Assembly: GCA_003231035.1 (NCBI GenBank)
Contig: QIHU01000090.1
Location: 1 to 6,368 of the forward strand
DNA from: Acidobacteriota bacterium
GTDB lineage: Bacteria; Acidobacteriota; Thermoanaerobaculia; Multivoradales; SZUA-115
Length of the DNA: 6,368 nucleotides
Direction: 5' to 3'
Shown here piece by piece: positions 1-5,976 of this stretch (positions within the stretch are counted from its first letter, which is position 1; every line of letters begins with the position of its first letter). Under the pieces are notes generated by a model. That model was not told the origin of the DNA. It saw nothing but the letters and a program-made list of their open reading frames with translations, and did not search any database. Both the position numbers and the translations under genes were made by a program.

Positions 1-122
1 TCAGTTTCGGAGTCTCTTTGCTCTACCGGGACGTGCGGCAGCGGCGGGAAGGCAGCGACCTCAAAGCGGAGCTGGAGGCGCTCGACGTCCCGCGGCTCGC
101 CACCGACATGGATGAGCCGTGA
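1..122 (+). CDS. C-terminal tail of an upstream membrane protein (partial)
   Basis: An open frame enters from the left edge (first full codon at position 3) and ends at the TGA at 120-122, giving 39 residues. The tail begins SFGVSLLYRDVRQRREGSDL and ends in a short Glu/Leu-rich stretch. A hydrophobic end followed by a 'YxDxRxRxEGxDL' pattern is, from memory, typical of the C-terminus of multi-pass membrane proteins (YciC/DUF975-like or glycerophosphodiester phosphodiesterase membrane-domain type) that often sit upstream of DUF4129 genes. Its stop overlaps the GTG start of the next gene, so it belongs to the same operon. The family name is an inference from a short tail; that it is coding is fairly secure. 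Confidence 0.6.
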   Translation, partial: SFGVSLLYRDVRQRREGSDLKAELEALDVPRLATDMDEP

Positions 123-901
123 GGGTGATTCGAAGCCGTGCTTTCGCCTCGCTCCTCCTCTTCGTCGCCTTAGCGAATCCCACCTGGGGCCAGGATCTGG
201 ATGCTCCACCGGCCGGCGCTACGCCACCGGTAGCCCACGCAGAGAGTGACTTCGCCTTCGTTAGCGCCGATCAAGAATCCTTGGACTCGCTGCGCGCCGA
301 GGGCCGGCTACGACAGGACCGCAGGCCGACCGGCCTGGGGGCCTACTCTTCGTTCCTGTTGGGGAGGATCCGAGCCAAGATCTACCGGAGCCTTCTCTCT
401 GCCCTGGCGAGCATCACCAGCGTTGAATCCGTCCTCAAGTGGGCAGGCAGGATTTTTGTAGGGGTGGTGGCCTTGCTAGCTCTATTCGCTCTCGCGACCT
501 ACTTGGCACGCCTCTTTGGCGGTCAGCCCACGGCGCCCGACGAGGAGCGGTTGTCCAGCGAAGAGATCGCCGCGCGGCTGGGCCGAGGAGCGGCCGACTG
601 GCTCGCCGAACTGGAGAGGCGGCTAGCCGCTGGCGACATGGCCGGTGCCCTGGAGGCCGCCTGGTGGTGGCTCGCCCGCAGCCTCGCCGCGGAACGGGTC
701 GATCCCGCCTGGACCAGCCGCGAACTCCTCGACCGAGCCCGCTTAGGGCGCTCGCGAAGGCAACGACTCCTGCCGGCCGTGCGCCAGCTCGACACTCTGG
801 CCTACGGGCCCAAAGCACCGCGACCCAGCGAGATCCGCGCCTTTGTCGATCATCTCGCGGCGCAGCTCGGCGCGCCTCCAGCCAGCGGGAGCCAAGGGTG
901 A
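119..901 (+). CDS. DUF4129-containing single-pass membrane protein
   Basis: The protein has 260 residues. Residues 1-25 look like a Sec signal peptide (Arg-rich start, LLLFVALA core, likely cleavage near the TWGQ). An Ala/Pro-rich periplasmic linker follows, then a transmembrane helix at about 111-131, then a charged helical domain at about 155-250. That last part fits DUF4129, with the pattern AGDMAGALEAAWWWLARSLA, TSRELL (199-204) and LDTLAYG (224-230), which is the usual place of this domain in MoxR-operon proteins. The start is GTG at 119, in a GTGA overlap with the previous stop. Its SD (GGATGAG just upstream) is weak, which fits translational coupling. The stop overlaps the next GTG in the same way. 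Biochemical function is unknown for the family. The inferred role is as a membrane component of the MoxR/DUF58 module, with the C-terminal domain on the cytoplasmic side. Confidence 0.82.
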   Translation: MRVIRSRAFASLLLFVALANPTWGQDLDAPPAGATPPVAHAESDFAFVSADQESLDSLRAEGRLRQDRRPTGLGAYSSFLLGRIRAKIYRSLLSALASITSVESVLKWAGRIFVGVVALLALFALATYLARLFGGQPTAPDEERLSSEEIAARLGRGAADWLAELERRLAAGDMAGALEAAWWWLARSLAAERVDPAWTSRELLDRARLGRSRRQRLLPAVRQLDTLAYGPKAPRPSEIRAFVDHLAAQLGAPPASGSQG

Positions 902-2169
902 GCCGAGCCGGCAAAGGGGCCATCCTCGCCGTGCTCATGGCGATTGTCGTGGCGAGCTGGATCGCCTTCTATGCCCCTAGGGGCAGTGGGCCCAGTACGC
1001 TCTCGCCGAGCCCGAACGGTTGGCTGGCGGCCCGCAAGTACCTCGCCGCGCGCGGCGCCGAGATCATCCTGCTCGACCATCAGCTCGACTCCCAGGTCGA
1101 CAGCCAGGTCGACAGCCAGGCCGACACGCAGATTGGCCAAGAGAACCCCCAGGGCGAAGCCGGCGGTGAGATCCTGGTCACCGGCTTCCCGTGGTCGAGC
1201 GCCGCCTTGCAGGCCGACCCCGAGCCCTACCGAACCTTCGCCGAGGCTGGTGGAACCTTGATCGTCGCTTACTCCGGCGAGGTTCCGCGCGGGGTCGAGG
1301 AGCGCTTCATGACCCATTTCGACGTTGCCCCTCTACGCAGCCGAGGTAAGACGCCGTGGGGCTATCGCGGCTGGCGGCGCTGGCAGACCGAAAACTGGGA
1401 ACTCACCCCCAACCCCGAACTCAGCGGCGCCCCTCCAACCCTCTCGATACGCCCTCCCGCGGCGGTGCCCAGGGCCCCCACCGCGGCGCAAAGCTGGTTT
1501 CACGCTCCCGCCGGGAGGAGCGCTGGAGCGCTTCGTGGCCAGGAGAAACCCTCCGATCGCCGACAGTTGGTCGACAACGTCCTCGAAGAGATGGGGGCCT
1601 ACATCATCCGGCCGCTGGCCGACCAAGCGGCGGTGATCTTCGCCGTACCCACCGGGGCGGGCCAGGTGATCTGGCTTCCGGCGGACCTCTTCTCCAATGG
1701 CCGTCTTGGCGAGGCCGGCAACGCCGGTCTACTCGAAAGCCTGCTCGCCGGGGGAGCGACCCGATGGAGCTTCGATGAATACCACCATGGGCTGCGCCCG
1801 CCCGGCGAGCGAGCCACACCGGTGCCGCAGCGGGTTTTTGACCTCTTCCTGGCACACGGGCTCGTCCTCTATTTGCTTGCCCTCTGGTTCTTCGCCCGGC
1901 GCTTTGGCCCGGTGTGGCGAGAGCCGACGGTGCAAAGCGGCTCGACCGCCGACCTCCTGCGCGGACTGGGCACCCTGCACGGAGAGATGAACCACCATCG
2001 CGCGGCGGGAGACTTGCTGGTGACGAGAGTCCAGCAGCTAGAGGCTACCAACCCCGCGCTCTCCTCTGCCCTGGCTGAGCTAGAGCCGGCAACCCACGGT
2101 CCCAGTTTGGTCAAACTCGCCCACCATGTCGAGCGCATACGCCGTGAGCACGGCAGCCTCTCGCATTGA
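898..2169 (+). CDS. DUF4350-domain membrane protein
   Basis: The protein has 423 residues from a GTG at 898. The frame is open further upstream to about 439, but that stretch lies inside the DUF4129 gene, so I choose the GTG that overlaps the previous TGA (GTGA) and has GGGAG 6 nt before it. A first membrane helix is at about 8-24 and a second at about 313-335. Between them lies a large extracytoplasmic domain of the DUF4350 type. It has an N-terminal SPNGWLAARKYLAARGAEI segment, matching the family's 'S.n..G..al..lL...G' start, and the conserved DEYHHG motif at residues 293-298 just before the second helix. After the second helix comes a cytoplasmic helical tail of about 85 residues. A D-S-Q repeat (about 63-78) interrupts the early part of the domain. 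No catalytic role is established for the family. The inferred role is as a membrane partner of the downstream MoxR ATPase and DUF58 protein. Confidence 0.82.
   Translation: MSRAGKGAILAVLMAIVVASWIAFYAPRGSGPSTLSPSPNGWLAARKYLAARGAEIILLDHQLDSQVDSQVDSQADTQIGQENPQGEAGGEILVTGFPWSSAALQADPEPYRTFAEAGGTLIVAYSGEVPRGVEERFMTHFDVAPLRSRGKTPWGYRGWRRWQTENWELTPNPELSGAPPTLSIRPPAAVPRAPTAAQSWFHAPAGRSAGALRGQEKPSDRRQLVDNVLEEMGAYIIRPLADQAAVIFAVPTGAGQVIWLPADLFSNGRLGEAGNAGLLESLLAGGATRWSFDEYHHGLRPPGERATPVPQRVFDLFLAHGLVLYLLALWFFARRFGPVWREPTVQSGSTADLLRGLGTLHGEMNHHRAAGDLLVTRVQQLEATNPALSSALAELEPATHGPSLVKLAHHVERIRREHGSLSH
1084..1131 (+). repeat. 12-bp in-frame tandem repeat, 4 copies
   Basis: Four consecutive 12-bp units lie at 1084-1095, 1096-1107, 1108-1119 and 1120-1131. 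The two middle copies are identical (GTCGACAGCCAG) and the outer ones differ at a few bases. The unit is a multiple of three and keeps the reading frame, encoding LDSQ-VDSQ-VDSQ-ADTQ within the DUF4350 protein. It probably arose by replication slippage and adds an acidic, polar linker. Confidence 0.85.
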
Positions 2170-2201
2170 AGTTGAAGACGAATCCCGCTCATCCCCACCA
2201 C

Positions 2202-2206
2202 GAGGA
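2202..2206 (+). promoter_or_regulatory. Shine-Dalgarno site that fixes the MoxR start
   Basis: GAGGA lies 10 nt before the ATG at 2217. It supports that ATG over the in-frame TTG at 2166, which would overlap the DUF4350 stop and has no good SD. Confidence 0.6.
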
Positions 2207-2216
2207 AACAAGAACC

Positions 2217-3209
2217 ATGACCGAACCATCGCGGGTAGACCATGACCAACTTGATGTGAGTCGTCTACGCCAGGTCGCCACGGCGACGCTCACTCAACTC
2301 AGCGGCTGCGTCCTCGGCCAGGAAAGCGCCGCCGAGTCGCTGCTCGCCACCTACATGGCTGGGGGCCACGCGCTGCTCGAAGGGGTGCCAGGGCTCGGCA
2401 AGACCCTGCTAGCGCGCTGCTTCTCGGCCTGCCTCGGCGTACCCTTCGCCCGCGTTCAGTTCACCCCCGACCTGATGCCCGCCGACGTCATCGGCACCAA
2501 CATCTACCAGGGCGACTCGGGCCGCTTCAAGCTGCTGCGCGGACCCATCTTTACCCACGTCTTGATGGCCGACGAAATCAACCGCACCCCGCCCAAAACC
2601 CAATCGGCTCTGCTCGAGGCGATGCAAGAGCGGCAAGTGACCATCGACGGCGAAACCCACCCCTTGCCGCCCGAGTTCTTCGTCATCGCCACCCAGAACC
2701 CTTTGGAATTCGAGGGAGTCTACCCGCTCCCCGAAGCGCAGCTCGACCGCTTCCAGATGCGCATCGACCTGCAACTGCCAAGCGCCGAGGCCGAGGTGGA
2801 GATCTACCGCCGCGCGGTGGCGGGCGACCTCCCCGGCTGGGGACCCGACAGTGGCTATCCAGAACCGGTGATGACGGCCAGCGACGCCGCCGGCCTGCGT
2901 CAAGCATCCCGTGCCACCCACGTTTCCGCCGACCTCCTCGACTACCTCTACCGGCTGGCGGCGGCGGCGCGCAGCTCACCCTACGTGGAACTCGGCATCA
3001 GCCCGCGCGGGGCGCTGGCCCTGCTCGAAGTCTCGCGGGCCGGGGCCCTCCTCGCCGAGCGCGACTTCGTCGCCCCGGATGACTTCAAGCGCTTCCTGGC
3101 TCCCTGCTGGGCCCACCGCATGATCCTGACCGCCGAATCCGAGCTCGAAGGGCAGACCGCGGCCAAGGTTTTAGAGACGGTCGCGGCCACCGTGGAAGTA
3201 CCGCGCTGA
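2217..3209 (+). CDS. MoxR-family AAA+ ATPase
   Basis: The protein has 330 residues, the usual size of the MoxR family. All key ATPase motifs are present: Walker A GVPGLGKT (56-63), Walker B VLMADE (115-120) with INRTPPKTQSALLEAMQE after it, sensor 1 ATQNP (158-162), the MoxR hallmark GVYPLPEAQLDRF (167-179) that includes the arginine finger, and sensor 2 ISPRG (261-265). It is cytoplasmic. MoxR ATPases form hexamers that use ATP to remodel or activate partner proteins, typically together with a vWA-domain protein. Here the obvious partner is the DUF58 protein encoded next, whose ATG shares one base with this gene's TGA. It follows DUF4350 after a 47-nt gap in which I see no promoter. The family assignment is secure; the client protein is unknown. 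Confidence 0.95.
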   Translation: MTEPSRVDHDQLDVSRLRQVATATLTQLSGCVLGQESAAESLLATYMAGGHALLEGVPGLGKTLLARCFSACLGVPFARVQFTPDLMPADVIGTNIYQGDSGRFKLLRGPIFTHVLMADEINRTPPKTQSALLEAMQERQVTIDGETHPLPPEFFVIATQNPLEFEGVYPLPEAQLDRFQMRIDLQLPSAEAEVEIYRRAVAGDLPGWGPDSGYPEPVMTASDAAGLRQASRATHVSADLLDYLYRLAAAARSSPYVELGISPRGALALLEVSRAGALLAERDFVAPDDFKRFLAPCWAHRMILTAESELEGQTAAKVLETVAATVEVPR

Positions 3210-4582
3210 TGCCCGCCGGTCGCCTCTTCTTGGCCCTGGGTTTGGTCTCGATGCTGCTCATTGGCGCCATCGGCCAACCGGGCTTGGTGTGGGTGATCGG
3301 CGGCCTCGATTTGCTCTTGGCGGCGCTCTTTTGGATCGATCTGCGCAGCGCACGCTTCCAAAGTGTGACCGCGCGGCGCCAATGGCCAACCATGCTGGTG
3401 CAAGGGGCACCGGCGGAGGTGAAGGTCGACCTCGAAGCCGGAGCCCTCGCTAGCGGCCCCGGTCGCCCTCTCGCCCTGCTCCTGCGCGAAGGGCTCAGCC
3501 CGGCACTCGCCAGCTCACCCCGCCGCAAGCGGATCGAGCTAACCCCCGGCCATCGCCTCCAGTGGAGCTATCCGCTAACCCCGCGCCAGCGCGGCGAGAC
3601 CCAGGCCGGCCCACTGACCGCGCGCCTCCTCGGCCCCTGGAAGCTGGCCTGGACGCAGCGCCAGCTGATCGCTCCCGAATCCCGCAGGGTCTACCCACAG
3701 ATCCGCTGGGGCGGCAAAGTCGGCCATCTGCTGGCCCTCGCCCAGCGGCGACAACTGGGCACCACACCGCTGGCGGTCCGCGGCGTGGGCAGCGAGCCCT
3801 ACGCCTTGCGGGAGTACCAGCCCGGTGACCCGCTAAGCAAGATCCACTGGAAAGCCACCGCCCGCCACCGCCGGCTGGTTTCCCGGGAGGAGACCTGGGA
3901 ACGCGGTGCCCGTCTGGTGATTCTCCTCGATTGCGCCCGCTCGATGACCTCGCGCGAAGGCGATCGCAGCAAGCTAGACCACGCCCTGGCCACCGCCCTG
4001 GCCCTCACCCGGGTAGCCGCGGCGCGCGGCGACCGAGTGACCCTCATCGCCTTCTCGCAGCGCATCGAACGGCTGGTGCGCGTCGGCGGCTCAGGTGGCG
4101 CTAGCCGGGGGATCTCGCGCGCCTATGACGAACTGTACGACCTCCAACCTCGCCTCGCCGAACCGGCCTACGACCTCGCCGCCGAACGGGCCATGGCGCT
4201 CGAATCGCGCAGCGCCACCGTGGTCCTGCTCACCTCGGTGGTCGACCTCGCCGCCGCCGAACTCCTGCGCGAAGCGCTCCTCCACTTGGAACGGCGTCAC
4301 CGCCCCATCCTGATCAACCTGCGCGACCCGGAGCTCGAAGCTCTCGCCCACCAAGCGCCCCACCAAGCCAGCGGCGTCTTCGCCCAAGTCGCGGGGCTAG
4401 AGATTCTCCTGGCCAACCGACGACTCGGCGCTCAACTACGTCGAGCCGGGGTTCGCGTGGTCTCCACTCCCGCCGACCGGTTGGCGTTGGAGACCCTCGA
4501 AGCCTACCTGGCGCTGTTTCGCGATCGTGGTCGGGCCATTGGCGGCCAGGGTACTGGCGGCCGGCGCTTGCCGGCCGCATGA
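3209..4582 (+). CDS. DUF58 (vWA-like) membrane-anchored protein
   Basis: The protein has 457 residues. Two close transmembrane helices (about 5-21 and 24-43) anchor the N-terminus. A beta-rich region follows (about 50-165), then the DUF58 signature REYQPGDPLSKIHWKATAR (201-219), then a von Willebrand A-like fold starting at about residue 236. The expected MIDAS metal-site motif DxSxS reads DCARS at 241-245, so the first serine is alanine; a non-serine here also occurs in other DUF58 proteins as I recall them. The ATG overlaps the MoxR TGA by one base, with only a weak GGAAG upstream, so translation is probably coupled. DUF58 proteins are the standard vWA partners of MoxR ATPases and are thought to present or anchor clients at the membrane. 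It is the last gene of the operon. The C-terminal end (GRRLPAA) is encoded by a perfect GC-rich hairpin. Confidence 0.93.
   Translation: MPAGRLFLALGLVSMLLIGAIGQPGLVWVIGGLDLLLAALFWIDLRSARFQSVTARRQWPTMLVQGAPAEVKVDLEAGALASGPGRPLALLLREGLSPALASSPRRKRIELTPGHRLQWSYPLTPRQRGETQAGPLTARLLGPWKLAWTQRQLIAPESRRVYPQIRWGGKVGHLLALAQRRQLGTTPLAVRGVGSEPYALREYQPGDPLSKIHWKATARHRRLVSREETWERGARLVILLDCARSMTSREGDRSKLDHALATALALTRVAAARGDRVTLIAFSQRIERLVRVGGSGGASRGISRAYDELYDLQPRLAEPAYDLAAERAMALESRSATVVLLTSVVDLAAAELLREALLHLERRHRPILINLRDPELEALAHQAPHQASGVFAQVAGLEILLANRRLGAQLRRAGVRVVSTPADRLALETLEAYLALFRDRGRAIGGQGTGGRRLPAA
4557..4578. other. GC-rich hairpin at the convergent gene ends
   Basis: Perfect 9-bp arms (GCGGCCGGC at 4557-4565 and GCCGGCCGC at 4570-4578) flank a 4-nt GCTT loop. 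The hairpin covers the last codons of the DUF58 gene and ends two bases before its TGA. The opposing gene ends 26 bases beyond that TGA. Neither strand has a T-run after the stem, so it is not a textbook intrinsic terminator. It may still slow polymerase or protect mRNA 3' ends for both converging transcripts. Confidence 0.45.
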
Positions 4583-4607
4583 TGGCCCCGCCAAGGCCGG
4601 ATCGGGC

Positions 4608-5163
4608 CTACTCCTGCTTGGCCAGCTCGAAGGTCATCAAGCCGACCTGCTTGCCCCCCGAATAGGCGGTCCAAGCGCTCTCCATATGCCCGCTGTCGAC
4701 CATCCTGATCTCGGCCGCGTGGATGTGCTGATCCACCGCCGGATCCAGATTGGTGCCACCGGTGAAATCGAAGACCAGCGTGTCCGCCGTGCTCTTGGCA
4801 CGGTTGGGTCAACACCAGCTCGTCGCCGTCCAAGTGGTACATGTTGATCATCTCGTGCGGCGTTCCCGGGGCCATAGTCTCCATGACCACGGTGCCTGCC
4901 GCCGAGACTTCGATCTTGTGGACCACATCGTGCATCATTGCCGCTTCGCCTTCAGCCGCTTCACCTTCAGCCGCTTCACCTTCAGCCGCTTCACCTTCAG
5001 CCGCTTCGCCTGCCCCTTTGGTAGTGCCGGTCCAGGTGCCCGCCAACGACTTGAGCTGCTCGAAAACAGCATCCGCTTCGACTCCCTCGGCCAAACACCG
5101 TGTTGGATACCCCACGGCCGAAACCAGGGCCACCACTGTCAATGCCAGCAAGAACTTTCGCAT
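4608..5163 (-). pseudogene. Secreted DUF1579-like protein, frameshifted
   Basis: The ATG at 5163 has a strong SD. Residues 1-25 form a signal peptide (MRKFLLALTVVALVSAVG, cleavage near CLA). Next come FEQLKSLAGTWTGT (34-47), a Gly-Glu-Ala repeat (about 50-75), a beta-rich stretch with VVMETMAPGTPHEM, and MYHLDGDELVLT ending at residue 119. This matches a family of small periplasmic proteins (DUF1579-like, lipocalin-type) of unknown function. After LVLTQP the frame is lost at about 4800. The true C-terminus is found one base over, from 4799 to the TAG at 4608: TADTLVFDFTGGTNLDPA and on to MTFELAKQE. From memory, relatives have a conserved HYC...GNQP block right after LVLT; most of it is missing, so a deletion plus a frameshift is likely. 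Unshifted, the frame would run to 4504, into the DUF58 gene. Either a pseudogene or an assembly error. Confidence 0.75.
4940..5011 (-). repeat. 15-bp in-frame tandem repeat in the secreted-protein gene
   Basis: On the plus strand the unit GCCGCTTCACCTTCA occurs head to tail at 4940, 4955, 4970 and 4985, with a degraded fifth copy from 5000. The first copy differs by one base and the three middle ones are identical. It encodes repeated GEAAE in the minus-strand protein. Near-identity of the copies points to recent slippage, and copy number may vary between strains. Confidence 0.9.
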
Positions 5164-5170
5164 AGTCGCG

Positions 5171-5179
5171 TCCTCCTTT
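5171..5179 (-). promoter_or_regulatory. Strong Shine-Dalgarno of the secreted-protein gene
   Basis: Read on the minus strand, AAAGGAGGA lies 7 nt before the ATG at 5163. It is close to the full anti-SD complement. It fixes the start, rejects the longer in-frame opening upstream and suggests high translation. Confidence 0.8.
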
Positions 5180-5191
5180 ATCGTGTTGAAA

Positions 5192-5216
5192 GGCCAGTCT
5201 ACACCGAACACTGGCC
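5192..5216. promoter_or_regulatory. Perfect 7-bp dyad upstream of the secreted-protein gene
   Basis: GGCCAGT (5192-5198) and ACTGGCC (5210-5216) are exact inverted copies separated by 11 nt. The site lies 28 to 53 nt upstream of the ATG at 5163, in the 103-bp gap between the two minus-strand genes. The spacing fits a dimeric-repressor operator or a 5'-UTR hairpin. I see no convincing -35/-10 pair beside it, so the role is uncertain. Confidence 0.35.
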
Positions 5217-5266
5217 AGGATGTTTTCTTCTTCACCACCCGTCGGTGGCGATTCTCAGCGCAGCCA

Positions 5267-5767
5267 TCAATCCGGCACCGCCGCCTCCGCCGAAGTCGAC
5301 GTGGCCTCGGCGGTCGCATCGAGCGACAGCTGTTCATACTCTTGCTCATCCGACACCTCGCGATCGGTCAACAGATCGATCACCCGGCCATCCTCAAGGC
5401 GAGCCTCCAGCCTTTCAAAGACCCACTCATCCTCGATCTTTTCAGCATTGCCCGAAAGATGGCCAGTGGCCTTCGGGCCAGAGATCTTGACTGAGATTTC
5501 GGCCCCGCTGTTGTTGAACTCCATCTGAGTCTCACTGCTGAACCAGCGAAACTCGATCGGCGCGCCCAGCTCCGTCTCAAGCTGGGTGCTCTCATTGGCA
5601 GCCTCGAGGGCCAGCTGGGTGACCGGATTCCTGCTTATCGCCCAAAAACCGCCGGTGCCCACCAAGGCGACACAGGCAATCGGCAGGATCAAGCAGCCAA
5701 GGCAACATCCTCCGACCACGAAAACCCAGGGACCTTCCCACCACTTTCGTTTCATACCGCTACTCAT
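5267..5767 (-). CDS. Coa1-family single-pass membrane protein
   Basis: The protein has 166 residues from the ATG at 5767, which has AGAGGAGAG 7 nt upstream. The frame is open further up to a TTG at 5866, but that extension lacks such a site. The N-terminus is MSSGMKRKWW (positive, cytoplasmic), then a hydrophobic segment (about 15-44) containing cysteines at 21, 22, 25 and 32. A small domain follows (about 45-132) with ISRNPVTQLALEAANES, ELGAPIEF, VKISGPKATGHL and EWVFERLEARLEDGRVIDL. This pattern matches the cytochrome oxidase assembly factor Coa1-like family (helix plus beta-sheet outside the membrane). The tail is acidic and Ala/Thr/Ser-rich. In mitochondria Coa1 aids cytochrome oxidase assembly; in bacteria members of this family lack a proven role, and no oxidase gene is visible here. 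It is transcribed ahead of, and possibly with, the secreted-protein gene 103 bp downstream. Confidence 0.75.
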   Translation of the reverse strand: MSSGMKRKWWEGPWVFVVGGCCLGCLILPIACVALVGTGGFWAISRNPVTQLALEAANESTQLETELGAPIEFRWFSSETQMEFNNSGAEISVKISGPKATGHLSGNAEKIEDEWVFERLEARLEDGRVIDLLTDREVSDEQEYEQLSLDATAEATSTSAEAAVPD

Positions 5768-5774
5768 CGGCAAA

Positions 5775-5783
5775 CTCTCCTCT
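5775..5783 (-). promoter_or_regulatory. Shine-Dalgarno that selects the Coa1-like start
   Basis: AGAGGAGAG on the minus strand, 7 nt before the ATG at 5767. It favours this start over the second ATG four codons downstream and over the upstream TTG. Confidence 0.65.
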
Positions 5784-5806
5784 AGCGCACTGTTTCCGGT
5801 GCGGTC

Positions 5807-5812
5807 ATCATA
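5807..5812 (-). promoter_or_regulatory. Possible -10 box for the Coa1-like gene
   Basis: TATGAT on the minus strand matches five of six bases of the sigma-70 -10 consensus and lies about 40 nt before the start codon, giving a short leader. No good -35 hexamer is found 16-18 nt upstream, so this is only a candidate. Confidence 0.25.
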
Positions 5813-5858
5813 CCGGTTCCTTAGACGAGATAGGCTAGACTTGGTTTCACTGGTTTCC

Positions 5859-5930
5859 AGCGCCAACTCACCGCGTACCGCTCGATACTCCCGCTAGAGA
5901 CCCTCTCCAACCTTTGGCGGTGTTGGCGCT
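5859..5930. repeat. Long imperfect inverted repeat in the divergent intergenic region
   Basis: The left arm is AGCGCCAAC-TC-ACCGC (5859-5874) and the right arm GCGGT-GTTGGCGCT (5917-5930). They pair over 14 bp with a 2-nt bulge, around a 42-nt interior. The interior holds a tiny GAGA-CCC-TCTC hairpin (5897-5907). The 209-bp gap between the divergent genes (5768-5976) contains this element, the leader signals already listed and no convincing small gene. The element could be a structured leader of the aconitase-like gene, 46 nt downstream, or a pair of operator half-sites for looping. Confidence 0.5.
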
Positions 5931-5976
5931 AGTTCCTACCGCTTTGCCCACTTTGGAAATCTCTTTGGAGTCCGCG

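Noticed and set aside
439..897. N-terminal extension of the DUF4350 frame by about 150 residues
   Set aside because: It lies wholly inside the DUF4129 gene in another frame, is Arg-rich and looks like a high-GC shadow. The GTG at 898 has an SD, a membrane helix right after it and the expected overlap.
2166..2216. TTG start for MoxR giving 17 extra residues
   Set aside because: The extra residues (KLKTNPAHPHHEETRT) do not resemble a MoxR N-terminus, and the ATG at 2217 has a better SD.
2409..2921. Long antisense open frame opposite the MoxR gene
   Set aside because: It is a codon-bias shadow of a well-conserved gene; the translation has no recognisable domain and no SD was found.
4940..5011. 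CRISPR-like or regulatory DNA repeat array
   Set aside because: Units are 15 bp, head to tail with no spacers, and in frame with a coding sequence, so it is a simple coding tandem repeat.
5235..5248. CCACC-CGTC-GGTGG hairpin after the Coa1-like gene as a terminator
   Set aside because: Only 5 bp of stem and no T-run on the minus strand; too weak to call.
4841..5494. Plus-strand open frames across the secreted-protein gene and its repeat
   Set aside because: The repeated AASPS residues are just the complement of the 15-bp repeat. Signal peptide, strong SD and family motifs are all on the minus strand.
5768..5866. 33-residue N-terminal extension of the Coa1-like protein from a TTG
   Set aside because: The ATG at 5767 has a strong, well-spaced SD inside the supposed extension, and the positive residues before the membrane helix fit that start.
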